From Chthoniobacteraceae bacterium (GTDB lineage: Bacteria > Verrucomicrobiota > Verrucomicrobiia > Chthoniobacterales > Chthoniobacteraceae), in contig JAQGOL010000024.1 of assembly GCA_028293625.1 (NCBI GenBank), positions 186,001 through 250,000 of the forward strand: a stretch of 64,000 nt of DNA, written 5' to 3'. Shown here one piece after another: positions 43,539 through 52,728 of this stretch (positions within the stretch are counted from its first letter, which is position 1; every line of letters begins with the position of its first letter). The notes beneath the pieces are model-generated. The model saw only the letters and a list, made by a program, of their open reading frames with translations. It did no database searches and was not told the DNA's origin. The translations under genes and the position numbers were made by a program.

Positions 43539-45113
43539 TTATTCCCACTCGATGGTTGCCGGCGGCTTGCTGCTGATGTCGTAGCAAACGCGATTGACGC
43601 CCTTGACCTCGTTGATGATGCGAGTGGAGATTCGCGCCAGAATCTCATAAGGAAGCCGGACCCAATCGGCTGTCATGCCGTCCTGACTTTCGACGATCCG
43701 CAAGGCCACGGTGTTTTCGTAAGTGCGTTCGTCGCCCATTACGCCGACGCTGCGCACGGGCAAAAGGACTGCGAAGCTCTGCCAAACTTTGTAATACCAG
43801 CCGGCCGCCTTCATCTCACTCACCACGATCGTGTCGGCTTCACGTAAAACACGGAGCCGTTCCCGGGTGATCTCACCCAGGATTCGCACCGCAAGGCCGG
43901 GTCCCGGAAACGGCTGCCGCTGGACGATTTCCGGGGGCAACCCCAATTGGGCGCCAACCAGACGAACCTCATCCTTGAAGAGCTGGCGGAGCGGTTCGAC
44001 CAGCTTGAACTTCATGTTCTTTGGCAGGCCGCCTACGTTATGATGGCTCTTAATCAGCGCGGCCGGGTTGCCGCCGATCGCCACCGATTCGATGACATCG
44101 GGATAAAGCGTGCCTTGAGCCAGGAATTTGAATTTCGATTTGCCCTTGGTTTTTGTCGTGAGCGCCTTGGTGGCTTCTTCAAAGACCCGCACAAACTGGT
44201 TGCCGATGATTTTGCGTTTGCGCTCCGGATCGGTGATTCCCTTGAGTTTGCTTAAAAACTGGGTGGTGGCGTCCACATACTTGAGTTTCATGTGGAAATT
44301 GTCTCCGAAAACGCGCTGCACGGTTTCCGCCTCGTTGGCGCGCAGCAGCCCGTTGTTCACAAAAACGCAGGTTAGCTGATTGCCGATTGCTTTGTGCAGC
44401 AGCGCCGCCGCGACACTGGAATCGACGCCGCCGCTTAAGCCAAGCACGACATGATCTTCGCCGACCTGCGCCTGGATTTCCGAACAGGTCTGCTCAATGA
44501 ACGAGCCCATCGTCCAATCCATTTTGCAGCCGCAGATTTCATAAACGAAATTCTGGATGAGTTCCTTGCCGCGCGGGGTGTGGGCTACTTCGGGGTGGAA
44601 TTGAAGTCCGTAGAAACGCTTTTTTGGATGTTCGATCGCAGCAAACTCGCTGTTGTCCGTGGTGGCGACGGTGCGAAATCCACGCGGCAGCTTGGTAAGC
44701 TTGTCGCCATGGCTGTTCCAGATGTCCAGCATCTCACCGAGGCCGTGGAAAAGTTTGCACTCGGGCACCGCGACATGGAGTTGTCCGGACCCGTATTCGC
44801 GCCGCTCGGAATGCTCGACTTTGCCACTGAGATGATGGCCCATGAGCTGCATTCCGTAGCAGATGCCAAGGATGGGAATACCGAGCTCAAAGATCGCGGG
44901 ATCGAGCTGCGGGGCGTCCTTGGCATAAACGCTGGCGGGGCCTCCGCTAAAGATCAGGCCGTTGGCGCCGAGCGCTTTGATTTCATCCGCCGTCGCATCG
45001 TGGCGGACGATTTGGGAATAGACTTGGCATTCGCGTACCCGCCGGGCAATGACCTGCGTGTACTGTGAACCGAAGTCGAGGATGGCAATTTTGGAAAAGG
45101 AAGAGTCTGTCAT
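43539..45113 (-). CDS. guaA: GMP synthase (glutamine-hydrolysing)
   Basis: A 524-aa enzyme from ATG 45113 ([20 protein letters not shown]) that turns XMP into GMP. The class I GATase domain has the nucleophile in [11 protein letters not shown] and the His-Glu pair in [10 protein letters not shown]. The ATP-pyrophosphatase P-loop is [17 protein letters not shown]. The C-terminal dimer domain ends in KPPATIEWE, as in nearly all GuaA. Longer in-frame starts upstream cover the lipoprotein gene and were rejected. It begins directly after the small lipoprotein gene stops (one base between stop and ATG), so translation is coupled. Confidence 0.98.
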   Translation of the reverse strand: MTDSSFSKIAILDFGSQYTQVIARRVRECQVYSQIVRHDATADEIKALGANGLIFSGGPASVYAKDAPQLDPAIFELGIPILGICYGMQLMGHHLSGKVEHSERREYGSGQLHVAVPECKLFHGLGEMLDIWNSHGDKLTKLPRGFRTVATTDNSEFAAIEHPKKRFYGLQFHPEVAHTPRGKELIQNFVYEICGCKMDWTMGSFIEQTCSEIQAQVGEDHVVLGLSGGVDSSVAAALLHKAIGNQLTCVFVNNGLLRANEAETVQRVFGDNFHMKLKYVDATTQFLSKLKGITDPERKRKIIGNQFVRVFEEATKALTTKTKGKSKFKFLAQGTLYPDVIESVAIGGNPAALIKSHHNVGGLPKNMKFKLVEPLRQLFKDEVRLVGAQLGLPPEIVQRQPFPGPGLAVRILGEITRERLRVLREADTIVVSEMKAAGWYYKVWQSFAVLLPVRSVGVMGDERTYENTVALRIVESQDGMTADWVRLPYEILARISTRIINEVKGVNRVCYDISSKPPATIEWE

Positions 45114-45114
45114 G

Positions 45115-45306
45115 CTAATAGCCGACGCGAGATTGTTCGCGGATAACTGGATCGTTGGAGCGATCGGGTTGATAAACGGTGCCCCGGCCAGTGATCCCTC
45201 GTTCAAATTTATTGGCCGCCTCGCGGCTCGGCGGAACATCGCTTTCGCAGCCGGTCAAGGCAACGCCGGCGCCGGTAAGGACGATCAAGGCAAATGTGGC
45301 TTTCAT
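45115..45306 (-). CDS. Small lipoprotein, hypothetical
   Basis: A 63-aa protein from ATG 45306. The N-terminus [20 protein letters not shown] is a lipoprotein signal with lipobox L-T-G-C. The mature part is short and polar ([34 protein letters not shown]). It would be anchored to a membrane by the Cys lipid. The gene abuts guaA with one base between, an unusual pair. Family unknown; very small lipoproteins of this form are common in Verrucomicrobia. Confidence 0.7.
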   Translation of the reverse strand: MKATFALIVLTGAGVALTGCESDVPPSREAANKFERGITGRGTVYQPDRSNDPVIREQSRVGY

Positions 45307-45394
45307 AGGCGAGTGATAAAGGGAGCGTGGAGCGCTGGCAAGAACAGCAACCAACCGAACGCTAATGGACAACGATGACTGAAGAATCCGGTCA

Positions 45395-46024
45395 ATGTCT
45401 CGCGCGATCTTTTTTTATTCGAGTTTCGACTCTCTTTTGTTACGCGCACTTATGCTCTCCGCCGAACTCCTCCTCCATGCCTACCGTAGTTCTGTCTTCC
45501 CAATGGCCCTTGAAGACGGGGAAATTGGATGGTTCTCGCCGGATCCGCGGGCAATTATTCCGCTTGAAACCTTTCACACCCCGCATGGTCTTAAACGGGC
45601 GTTAAAAAAGCAGCGGTTCGAGATTCGGATCGATACGGCTTTTGAGGCGGTGATGCGATCGTGCGCCCGGCGCGATGAGACCTGGATCAGTCAGGAAATC
45701 ATCGAGAGCTTTTCAAACCTGCACCGGCTCGGTCACGCCCATTCGGTGGAGAGCTGGCTTGGGGAGGAGCTTGTCGGCGGCCTTTACGGAGTGGCAATCG
45801 GCGGCGCGTTCTTTGGCGAATCGATGTTTCACCAGGAAACTGACGCTTCAAAAATAGCGCTGCACGCCTTGGTGGAACGCTTGCGGCGCAACCACTTCGC
45901 GCTGCTCGACACGCAGTGGGTTACCTCGCATCTGCTGACGTTTGGCACGATCGAAGTGCCTCGCGCCGTCTATCGGCGGATGCTGGAATCATGCATCGAC
46001 TGGGAACGCGATTTTACCGCGTAA
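45395..46024 (+). CDS. aat: Leucyl/phenylalanyl-tRNA-protein transferase
   Basis: A 209-aa enzyme that adds Leu or Phe to N-terminal Arg or Lys of proteins, marking them for ClpS-ClpAP (N-degron pathway). Family motifs are AYRSSVFPMALEDGEIGWFSP, DPRAIIPLETFHTP, the long stretch after SWISQEII: LHRLGHAHSVESWLGEELVG, GLYGVAIGGAFFGESMF and LDTQWVTSHLLTFGTIEVPR. Most Aat proteins begin close to the LLLHAYRSSVFPM part, so ATG 45452 is a serious alternative start; the upstream 19 residues are only weakly supported. The gene is divergent from the guaA operon. Confidence 0.95.
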   Translation: MSRAIFFYSSFDSLLLRALMLSAELLLHAYRSSVFPMALEDGEIGWFSPDPRAIIPLETFHTPHGLKRALKKQRFEIRIDTAFEAVMRSCARRDETWISQEIIESFSNLHRLGHAHSVESWLGEELVGGLYGVAIGGAFFGESMFHQETDASKIALHALVERLRRNHFALLDTQWVTSHLLTFGTIEVPRAVYRRMLESCIDWERDFTA

Positions 46025-46055
46025 CCGTGCCGTGCAAATTCAGCAGGGTAGCCGC

Positions 46056-46724
46056 TTACTGGGGCGCCTCGCCCTTCGGGTACCAACGCTTGAGGCCGTC
46101 CGGGGTCGAGATGTCAGCGTATTCGATCCAGGGGATGCTCGACACACGTGAATCGGCGAAGAGCACATTGATCTGTGAACGGCTCGTGTGGGTGCCTTGT
46201 TTGTTGCTGGGGCTTCCCGGACTGAGCGGCAACGCAGGGTTCGAGGTGGAGAGGGCGTCAAAATGCAGCTCATTGCCATTGCTCGGCGTCAGAAGCGGCG
46301 CCATCACGATAAGCTGTGAAGTGGATTTGAATTTGGAAGCGTTAATATCAAACGTATTGGTATTGATCCCGTAGCTGACAGGCACCGATTGTGCCGTATC
46401 GCTGGCTTGCGGCCGGCTTGGGGTCACCAGGTCAAAGGGCGAACGGAAAATTTTCCAGTCCGGCAGATATTTCTCATGCAGTGTGACCGGCCACGAAGCC
46501 ACGGCTCCGCCATCGGAGGCCGCCGTCAGTGGGAACATCTGATCGTCGTTGTCGGCAAGATAACCGGCGATTCCAATCCCAATCTGATGCAGATTCGCCC
46601 CGCAGGTTGTGGCTCGCGATTTTTCCATGGTCTTCTGGAAGACCGGCAGCGCGATTCCGGCAAGGATCGCAATGATGGAAATAACAACAAGCAGTTCAAT
46701 GAGGGTGAAAGCGGACTTTTTCAT
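46056..46724 (-). CDS. Type II secretion-like pseudopilin (H-X9-DG-like)
   Basis: A 222-aa protein from ATG 46724 with a class III signal: MKKSAFTLIELLVVISIIAI, cleaved before Phe6. The residue before the cut is Ala, where Gly is usual, a variant common in Verrucomicrobia. The N-terminal helix continues LAGIALPVFQKTMEKSRAT. The C-terminal half contains the phrase INVLFADSRVSSIPWIEY, close to the H-X9-DG motif of this large PVC-group family, in which His-to-Gly-Asp features are degenerate here. Such proteins are often present in many copies per genome. Their role may be in the secretion apparatus or as surface fibre parts. Confidence 0.88.
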   Translation of the reverse strand: MKKSAFTLIELLVVISIIAILAGIALPVFQKTMEKSRATTCGANLHQIGIGIAGYLADNDDQMFPLTAASDGGAVASWPVTLHEKYLPDWKIFRSPFDLVTPSRPQASDTAQSVPVSYGINTNTFDINASKFKSTSQLIVMAPLLTPSNGNELHFDALSTSNPALPLSPGSPSNKQGTHTSRSQINVLFADSRVSSIPWIEYADISTPDGLKRWYPKGEAPQ

Positions 46725-46875
46725 GGTCTTGGGAATGGGGCGCAATCTAGGTAAACTATGGAGAAGTGCAATGCGGAAACTCCGGGAACCGAATGGCAAG
46801 TCAGCTTAAAGTTGTAAAATTGGGTGCGTCTGCCGCTCTTCTTAGGCTATCACGCATTCGGCATCTGAAATTTAT

Positions 46876-47994
46876 ATGATTCTCATCCTCACTGCCGGTT
46901 ATGGAGAAGGTCACAACGCTGCTGCCCGGGGATTGCACGCCGCTTTCACTCAGCGTGGAGTCAATTGCGAAGTCGTCGATGCATTCGCTTTGGTGGGCGG
47001 CAAGGCATACGATCGGAGCCGGCGCGGTTATATTGAGCTTATTAATCGCGCCCCATTGATCTGGGCTGCCGTTTTTCAGCTGATCGACCGCGTGCCCGTT
47101 GCTTCATTAACCATTGGTGCATTCGGCAAAGTGCAGCGTGCACTGGCTGCTTTATTGCATGAACTCAAGCCGACTGCCGTCATCTCTGTTTATCCGGCGT
47201 ATGGCTATTTTTTGGAACGGATCTATGGGGCCGGCCGCAAACACCCCTTCGCTTTACACACGGTTGTAACGGATTCTATTACCGTTAACAGTGTTTGGTA
47301 TCGTTGCTTGAGTGATACTTTTCTGCTCGCAAACAACGACACTGCCCGCGTCATGGCTGCCGCCGGAGTTCAAAAGGAAAAACTTCACGTCCTCGGTTTT
47401 CCCGTCCCTCCGCGTTTTGCCATCGACCGGCCTGAGCGTCCTTTGCCTGGCGGTTCTGTAAAACCGAAGGTTTTATTCATGATAAACGCCGGAAAAGCAA
47501 CCGCGCCGGCTATCGTCTCGCGCCTGCTTGCCATCGACGGCATTGAGCTTTCCGTCACTGTGGGGCGTGACGAAAAACTGCGCACCCGCATTGAACAAGC
47601 CGCGGCGGGCCGGGCGATTCAAATCCATGGCTGGACGGATCGGATGCCCGAGCTGTTGATGACTCACCATTTGCTCATTGGCAAAGCCGGAGGCGCAGCC
47701 GTGCAGGAATCGATCGCCGCATGCACTCCGATGCTGATCACCCATGTCGTGCCGGGCCAGGAAGAGGGGAATGCCCAGCTTTTGGTGGAAAACCATTGCG
47801 GCGCGGTCCGCGATGGGCCGGAAGCACTGGCGCGCACAACGGAAAAGCTTTTTGCCGAAGAAGGGCGTTTATGGCGCCAATGGGCCGAGAACATCGCTCG
47901 GCTAAGCCGTCCTGATGCCGCGCTTCAAATCGCCGATTTTGTGCTCGCCGCTACGGCCGCGTCCGGGCACACCGAAGGATCCGGTCCACTCTAA
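46876..47994 (+). CDS. MGDG-synthase-like glycosyltransferase (GT28)
   Basis: A 372-aa glycosyltransferase related to monogalactosyldiacylglycerol synthase and UgtP. The N-terminal motif TAGYGEGHNAAARGLHAAF is the family signature that binds the lipid acceptor. The central part has VISVYPAYGYFLERIYG and VVTDSITVNSVWYR. The nucleotide-sugar domain has QIHGWTDRMPELLMTHHLLI, GKAGGAAVQESIAACTPMLI and PGQEEGNAQLL. It probably glycosylates diacylglycerol at the inner membrane surface, but the sugar is not predicted. The HAD phosphatase gene follows 24 bases later and may be in the same operon. Confidence 0.88.
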   Translation: MILILTAGYGEGHNAAARGLHAAFTQRGVNCEVVDAFALVGGKAYDRSRRGYIELINRAPLIWAAVFQLIDRVPVASLTIGAFGKVQRALAALLHELKPTAVISVYPAYGYFLERIYGAGRKHPFALHTVVTDSITVNSVWYRCLSDTFLLANNDTARVMAAAGVQKEKLHVLGFPVPPRFAIDRPERPLPGGSVKPKVLFMINAGKATAPAIVSRLLAIDGIELSVTVGRDEKLRTRIEQAAAGRAIQIHGWTDRMPELLMTHHLLIGKAGGAAVQESIAACTPMLITHVVPGQEEGNAQLLVENHCGAVRDGPEALARTTEKLFAEEGRLWRQWAENIARLSRPDAALQIADFVLAATAASGHTEGSGPL

Positions 47995-48018
47995 CATCTC
48001 ATTTTTTCTCCGCCCAAC

Positions 48019-48642
48019 GTGACACCTCCTGCAATTCGCGCCTTCCTCTTTGACATCGGCAATGTGCTCCTGCGATTTGATTTTTTTCTCGCGCTAAAAG
48101 CCGTCGCCACCCATAGCAAAATCCACGATCCGTTGGAAATCATGGTGGCCGTGGAGCGGATCAAGATCGCTTACGAGGATGGGAAGATTGATCGGCCGGC
48201 ATTTCTGCGCTCCGTATTCGATGTGCTAAATTACACCGGCACCGAGGCGCAGTTTATTTCCGCATGGGAGGAGATCTTTGAGCCCAACGCGCCGATGCTT
48301 GCCTTGGTTGAAAAGCTGGCGGGACGTTATCCGCTCTTTTTATTGAGCAATATCGGCGATATTCATCGCGAATACATCTTCCGTAAGTATCCGGTTTTTC
48401 AGCGGTTTACGGGCGGCGTTTACAGTTATCTGGCGTGTGCATCAAAGCCGGGGCGCGAAATCTTTGAAATCGCCTGCCGCGATCTCGGGCTTGAGCCGGC
48501 AACCACTTTTTACATTGACGATTTGCTGCCCAATATCGAGATGGCGCAGGCGCTGGGATTTGTCTCCCATCATTACCATCACGACCGGCATGAAGCGCTG
48601 CTTAACCAACTGCGCGCCACTGGGATCAGCCTTGTGGATTAA
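48019..48642 (+). CDS. HAD-superfamily hydrolase, YihX-like
   Basis: A 207-aa protein from GTG 48019. The first motif is FLFDIGNVLLRFDF, with the nucleophile Asp followed two residues later by Gly, the FDxGNV form of YihX-like sugar phosphatases. The cap has FLRSVFDVLNYTGTEAQF. Motif II is YPLFLLSNIGDIHREYIFRK, motif III Lys is in CASKPGREIFEIACRDLG, and motif IV is TTFYIDDLLPNIEMAQALG. It likely dephosphorylates a sugar phosphate. It overlaps the next gene tail-to-tail by 17 bases. Confidence 0.92.
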   Translation: MTPPAIRAFLFDIGNVLLRFDFFLALKAVATHSKIHDPLEIMVAVERIKIAYEDGKIDRPAFLRSVFDVLNYTGTEAQFISAWEEIFEPNAPMLALVEKLAGRYPLFLLSNIGDIHREYIFRKYPVFQRFTGGVYSYLACASKPGREIFEIACRDLGLEPATTFYIDDLLPNIEMAQALGFVSHHYHHDRHEALLNQLRATGISLVD

Positions 48643-49309
48643 GCGCGTTCTCTTCTTCGGGAAGTTCCATGGTGAAAAGGACCCGCAGCTTTCGATCTTC
48701 CGCTTTGCCTAGTTCAAGCAGCCTGCTTTTGGCCGGCCAGTAATCGCTGCAATAGACCCCGCGCAAGGTCTCTTCCATTTCGTCAAAACGGCCAAGGTGC
48801 CGGAGAGCTTCCGCCCGGAAAAGCAGGAGATCCTCGTCGCTCTCGTGCATCATCTCAATAAGCCGCTCCATGTTGGCACACGCTTCAGGGGAGGTTGCGT
48901 GACCGACCGGCGCATCTTCGCGGCGGAATGCATCATTCCCGCGCCACCAGATCGCTACGCGCAGTTCGAGTTCCAACTCGGCGCTGCATCCAAGTCCCTC
49001 GGAAAGCGCATTCATCAGGCCCGCTTCATCCAGGGGCTCCAGATACGGGGCCGCCTGCCATTCCGGTTTTCGCTGCGCGTCGCCCTGCTCGGGCAATAGA
49101 TAACCAATTGACTGCGCCTGGCCCGTCCAGAATGCCTTGCCGCAACTTTGACACCGCGCAATCCGGGGCGCGGTCGGCATCATGGGCGAATCCCGGTAAC
49201 CGTCGCTCCATCCGATTGTCCCGAACGGGTTGCCCGATGCGATCGAGAAAACTTTGGCCAGCGCCTCGCAATGAGGGCAGGTGATAATCAGGTCCGCTCC
49301 GGAAATCAT
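48626..49309 (-). CDS. Zinc-ribbon plus TPR-like protein, function unknown
   Basis: A 227-aa protein. The N-terminal 60 residues carry two CxxC pairs, LIITCPHCEALAKV and IARCQSCGKAFWTG, likely one zinc ribbon. The rest is helical and resembles TPR: LMNALSEGLGCSAELELEL, ALRHLGRFDEMEETLRGVYC. It ends PEEENALNPQG. The family is a verrucomicrobial hypothetical. It overlaps the HAD gene by 17 bases at the 3' ends and leads a minus-strand tract of four short genes whose partners are unknown. Confidence 0.8.
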   Translation of the reverse strand: MISGADLIITCPHCEALAKVFSIASGNPFGTIGWSDGYRDSPMMPTAPRIARCQSCGKAFWTGQAQSIGYLLPEQGDAQRKPEWQAAPYLEPLDEAGLMNALSEGLGCSAELELELRVAIWWRGNDAFRREDAPVGHATSPEACANMERLIEMMHESDEDLLLFRAEALRHLGRFDEMEETLRGVYCSDYWPAKSRLLELGKAEDRKLRVLFTMELPEEENALNPQG

Positions 49310-49334
49310 GAAATCAAAGGGGCGGGAGCGCCGA

Positions 49335-49799
49335 TCAGCGCGAGATATCCGATTGGGAAAGGAGCGTGAACCCTTCGCTTTTCAGAACCGCGCTGGCGCA
49401 TTCGTTGTCTTCAACGTGAAGGGCGAGAGCGGTTTTCCCCTCAGGCCGGGCGAGAAGCGCGTAACTGCCAAAGATATTCACCTCAGCCTGGAGCAACGCG
49501 GCCAGAAGTTTGCCGAGCTCCGCGGCTTCCTTAAGTTCCACGACGCAGAGTTCACAAACCGCGTAGGGAATATCGTGCCGGTGAAAAATGTCCTGCACGC
49601 TCTCCGGATCGCTGACCACGATGCGCACAATGGCGGTGTCGGCGGAGTCCTGCACATTGATGGCGAGCACGTCGATATGCCCTTCATTGAGCTGTTTAAC
49701 GACTTCCCGTAGCGCCCCGACTTTGTTTGCGAGGAAAATGGAGAACTGATTAACGCCCGATCCCGAGAGCCGTTCGGTGGTGTGTGAGGATTCAAACAT
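49335..49799 (-). CDS. Double ACT-domain protein
   Basis: A 154-aa protein made of two ACT-like domains. The first (residues 16-90) reads NQFSIFLANKVGALREVVKQ, LNEGHIDVLAINVQDS and AIVRIVVSDPESVQDI. The second (about 90-150) reads VVELKEAAELGKLLAALLQA, EVNIFGSYALLAR and TALALHVEDNECASAVLK. ACT pairs bind amino acids and act as sensors or small regulators; the ligand is unknown. It lies between the zinc-ribbon gene and an exported protein gene, all on the minus strand and closely spaced (25 and 4 bases). Confidence 0.9.
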   Translation of the reverse strand: MFESSHTTERLSGSGVNQFSIFLANKVGALREVVKQLNEGHIDVLAINVQDSADTAIVRIVVSDPESVQDIFHRHDIPYAVCELCVVELKEAAELGKLLAALLQAEVNIFGSYALLARPEGKTALALHVEDNECASAVLKSEGFTLLSQSDISR

Positions 49800-49803
49800 G
49801 GAC

Positions 49804-50241
49804 TTATTTGTAAGAGTAAATCAGACAGAAAGTGGAAGCGGCACCCACCACTTCTTTTATCTGTAGGTAATACGGACCGCTTGCCTCGGGGGAAAATCCA
49901 GCGGCAGCCTTTCCTTCGTCGTTATATGGGTCAACGACCATTGGCTTGCCTGCTTCATCATATAGCGTGATGGAAAGCGTCTTTGCCTGCGAAGTGGCTC
50001 CGGCCGAAAACCAATACTGATTGCCGGCGTAAAGATTAATTTGAATGACCTGGGCTTTTCCAACTTCCAGCGTCCCGGTCCAATGCCCGTCGCGCAGCTT
50101 AAATCCGTCATTGCCGAACGCTCCCGCCAGATCGAGCGCGATTTTGTGAGCGGCGGCTTGATCGTCGGTTTCCAGCGCCCTGGCACAGGGTGAAAGCGCC
50201 AGTACGACGGCGGCCGTTAACTGAAGAGAAAAATGGTTCAT
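49804..50241 (-). CDS. Small exported protein, beta-rich, function unknown
   Basis: A 145-aa protein with a signal peptide (NHFSLQLTAAVVLALSPCARA). The mature part is beta-rich: HWTGTLEVGKAQVIQINLYA, NQYWFSAGATSQAKTLSITL, DEAGKPMVVDPYND and GPYYLQIKEVVGAASTFCLI. This resembles the pre-peptidase C-terminal or similar beta-sandwich domains of secreted proteins that sense or bind small ligands, but the match is weak. Its start overlaps the stop of the upstream gene by 4 bases (ATGA), so the two exported proteins are translationally coupled. Confidence 0.8.
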   Translation of the reverse strand: MNHFSLQLTAAVVLALSPCARALETDDQAAAHKIALDLAGAFGNDGFKLRDGHWTGTLEVGKAQVIQINLYAGNQYWFSAGATSQAKTLSITLYDEAGKPMVVDPYNDEGKAAAGFSPEASGPYYLQIKEVVGAASTFCLIYSYK

Positions 50242-51071
50242 TTTGGGTCTTTGCGGGAAATGTCTTTCAGAAGTCCGCTTACCAGCGCGTTGAGCTTTTT
50301 CACCGACTCAACGCTGGGAGCGGTGTCCCGGGGAAAGCTGACGGCGGTTTCAATGTCAATCATCCGGCCGCGGGTTTTTTTGACGGCCCAATCATCGCGC
50401 ATTTTCTCAGGCAACGCATCGAGGCGCTCATTTAAAAAATGAACAATGGCAGGCTGCCTCAGCAACTTGGCACCGGCGGGGGTATAATGTTCGACCAGAT
50501 ACCCGCTAATCGCATCCGTGGCGCGCAGCCACGCTCCGATGGTCACCAGCGTCACCAGGTTGGGATCCTTGTTGTCGGCCATGGCGTTTTTGGCCTCGTT
50601 TTGGGTCGCCTCCAATTCCTCCTTGAGGACATCCCATTTATTTTCGGTGGCAAAATCGGTCAGGCTTTTGCCGCGATTGATAATTTCCTGCTGCACTCCA
50701 AGCGGCTTGGCAATTGCCACAATGTCCTTGCCGATATTTTTGACCTGCTGCGCATCCTGGGCCTCCACCGCAATGTAACCGTCGGCAATCAGGCCGCCAA
50801 GGTTGAGTGCCATCTGCGGGCGGCTCGAAAAATTCGTGGAGATGGGCGGCCGGTAGCGGGAGGACCAATCCAGTTTACCCAGTTTATTGAGCGCGGCTAA
50901 AAGCTCGCCTGGGGTGGGGATGGAAAGCGTATCGACACGAGCGGCCCCTTCAATTCCCTCTTTCTCGAGCGGAACCTCCGAAGGATCGGGCGGCGCCGTT
51001 TGAGCCGTGCAGAGAGCTGAAAAACAAAAGAGCGCCAGCCCATTGGCCAGGATCCGGAAACAACGAAGCAT
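50238..51071 (-). CDS. Exported helical protein, function unknown
   Basis: A 277-aa protein from ATG 51071 with a signal peptide (LRCFRILANGLALFCFSALC). The mature chain is mostly helical, with QMALNLGGLIADGYIAVEAQ, DAQQVKNIGKDIVAIAKPLG, VTIGAWLRATDAISGYLVEH and FLNERLDALPEKMRDDWAVK. I recognise no domain. The stop overlaps the start of the next gene by 4 bases. An extended frame to 51143 adds a non-signal sequence and was not chosen. Confidence 0.8.
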   Translation of the reverse strand: MLRCFRILANGLALFCFSALCTAQTAPPDPSEVPLEKEGIEGAARVDTLSIPTPGELLAALNKLGKLDWSSRYRPPISTNFSSRPQMALNLGGLIADGYIAVEAQDAQQVKNIGKDIVAIAKPLGVQQEIINRGKSLTDFATENKWDVLKEELEATQNEAKNAMADNKDPNLVTLVTIGAWLRATDAISGYLVEHYTPAGAKLLRQPAIVHFLNERLDALPEKMRDDWAVKKTRGRMIDIETAVSFPRDTAPSVESVKKLNALVSGLLKDISRKDPK

Positions 51072-51457
51072 AAGCGACACTAGACAAAACGTTTGGCCAT
51101 TGTCACCCGGCAATTTGTGCCGCGCCACCGCATCCAACCGCATTTCTCATCCTCTGAGCGTGAATTGGCCCGCGCCGCTCCCTTTCATGGGAGTTTGATC
51201 CCGCTCCGCAAAGACCGGTGGAGCCCGATCGTGCCTCAATGCGTGAATTTTTTGCGCGAGGCCCATCCGCGCCGCCGCCGGCCGATTGCAGGCGAATAGC
51301 CCTGGCGCGATTTATATCAAGTGAGTCTGCGGAATAGCGTCCGGTCCGGATGCCGGATGGCCATATCGGTTTGCCATTTCTGATATAATGTTTTACACGT
51401 AGTTTCCCCTCGGTCTCCTGTCATAATGGCGCTCTGCCTGCTACCTGATCGTTCTGT
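51072..51457. other. Divergent intergenic region without a gene
   Basis: No gene is visible between the exported protein gene (minus) and the amidohydrolase gene (plus). Short open frames here read as random sequence. The only clear signal is the extended -10 box at 51381-51389. Some CG-rich short repeats near 51260-51300 have no stable fold that I could find. Confidence 0.5.
51381..51389 (+). promoter_or_regulatory. Extended -10 promoter element
   Basis: TGATATAAT gives the TGN-TATAAT extended -10 with a perfect -10 hexamer at 51384-51389. The hexamer at the right distance upstream does not resemble TTGACA, which extended -10 promoters tolerate. It would start transcription near 51396, about 60 bases before the amidohydrolase ATG. 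Confidence 0.5.
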
Positions 51458-52504
51458 ATGTCCATCGACCCGCCCCTTGATCCAATCGTGAACCGTGCCG
51501 GGAACAAGCCGCCGCGTAAATCGGCCAAACTGCTTGATGCCCACGTCCATATCGTCGGAAACGGAGCCGGCGGCACCGGCTGTTGGATGCGCACCGGCCT
51601 GTTGCGGCGTCCAATGCAGTCGCTCATGTGCAAGCATATCGGCTTGCCTTTGAGCGCCCTGAGTGGCGATTTCGATCGGCTCTATGTTGAGCGGCTTCTA
51701 GAGTTGGTCCGGACTTCTTCTTTGGATGGCGCTGTAATCCTTGCGCACGAACAGGTCTACGACGGGCACGGCAACTTAATGGAAGGCGCCGGTTCATTCC
51801 ATGTCCCAAACAGCTACGTGCTTGAGCTGGCCGGCCGCTATCCGGACTTTCTTCCCGCAGTTTCCATTCATCCGGCCCGTGCTGATGCGCTGGAGGAATT
51901 GGAACGCTGCCTTTCCGCCGGAGCCGTGATGCTTAAGCTTCTGCCCAACTGCCATAATGTCGATGCCAACGATCGCCGTTATACCAGGTTCTGGGAACGC
52001 ATGGCGGAGGCCGGACTGCCGCTTTTGGCGCATACCGGAGGCGAACATTCAGTGCAGGTCATGAATGCCAGTTATGCAGATCCGCGGGTTCTTGAGCTTC
52101 CTTTGCAATGCGGAGTCAAGGTGATCGCGGCCCATTGCGCGACAAAAAGCGGCCTTTTCGATCCGGATTATCTTTCGGTGCTTATTGAAATGATGAACCG
52201 CCATCCAAACCTCTATGCCGACAACAGTGCTTTTAATATTCCAATCCGCAGCCGTGCCATTCCAACCTGCCTCAAGTCGCCGGTCGTAGATCGCTTAGTC
52301 CACGGGAGCGATTTCCCGGTTCCAATCTACGGACATTGGGCGTGGATGCGGGGATTGATTGATTACTCCACCCTAAAGCGTCTCCAGCATGAACCTAACG
52401 TGCTTGAACGCGATTATCAGCTGAAGCTTGCAATGGGGTTCCCGTGGCCGGTTTTCACCAGGGTCTGCGAGCTGCTTCGCCCGTTGCCGCAGGTCGTGCC
52501 CTGA
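51458..52504 (+). CDS. Amidohydrolase-family metal-dependent hydrolase
   Basis: A 348-aa TIM-barrel hydrolase. The metal-site residues are visible: DAHVHIVGNG at the N-terminus (His-x-His), LLAHTGGEHSVQ, KVIAAHCATKSG and the late Asp in LVHGSDFPVPIYG. FLPAVSIHPARADALEELER and GAVMLKLLPNCHNVDANDR follow the amidohydrolase_2 (decarboxylase-like) pattern. The substrate is unknown. The unusual stretch HVHIVGNGAGGTGCWMRTG suggests a specific subfamily. Its promoter is the extended -10 at 51381-51389. Confidence 0.85.
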   Translation: MSIDPPLDPIVNRAGNKPPRKSAKLLDAHVHIVGNGAGGTGCWMRTGLLRRPMQSLMCKHIGLPLSALSGDFDRLYVERLLELVRTSSLDGAVILAHEQVYDGHGNLMEGAGSFHVPNSYVLELAGRYPDFLPAVSIHPARADALEELERCLSAGAVMLKLLPNCHNVDANDRRYTRFWERMAEAGLPLLAHTGGEHSVQVMNASYADPRVLELPLQCGVKVIAAHCATKSGLFDPDYLSVLIEMMNRHPNLYADNSAFNIPIRSRAIPTCLKSPVVDRLVHGSDFPVPIYGHWAWMRGLIDYSTLKRLQHEPNVLERDYQLKLAMGFPWPVFTRVCELLRPLPQVVP

Positions 52505-52527
52505 GTCTTCCGGCAACCCGCGGCTCA

Positions 52528-52716
52528 ATGCAGACCACCACGGATCCGCTCAATGGGCGCCCGAGGGTTGTTGCTTCTTATCGAGTGGTTGATTCTTTGG
52601 TGGATGTTTCGGCGCAATCTTTTCCCGCGCATTTAATCGAGAACGCGGTAAACGGTTTCCAGGGCCGCACGAGGGATTATTTTGTGGTGAACGGATCTGT
52701 CGCTGGTACTGACTAA
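52528..52716 (+). CDS. Small hypothetical protein
   Basis: A 62-aa frame from ATG 52528 to a stop 12 bases before the S10 peptidase gene. The sequence (MQTTTDPLNGRPRVVASYRV; FPAHLIENAVNGFQGRTRDY) is polar and compact, with no signal or membrane segment. Position between two plus-strand genes and regular codon usage support it; the family is unknown. A longer frame from 52444 overlaps the amidohydrolase gene and was not used. Confidence 0.5.
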   Translation: MQTTTDPLNGRPRVVASYRVVDSLVDVSAQSFPAHLIENAVNGFQGRTRDYFVVNGSVAGTD

Positions 52717-52728
52717 GCGGACTTCCCT

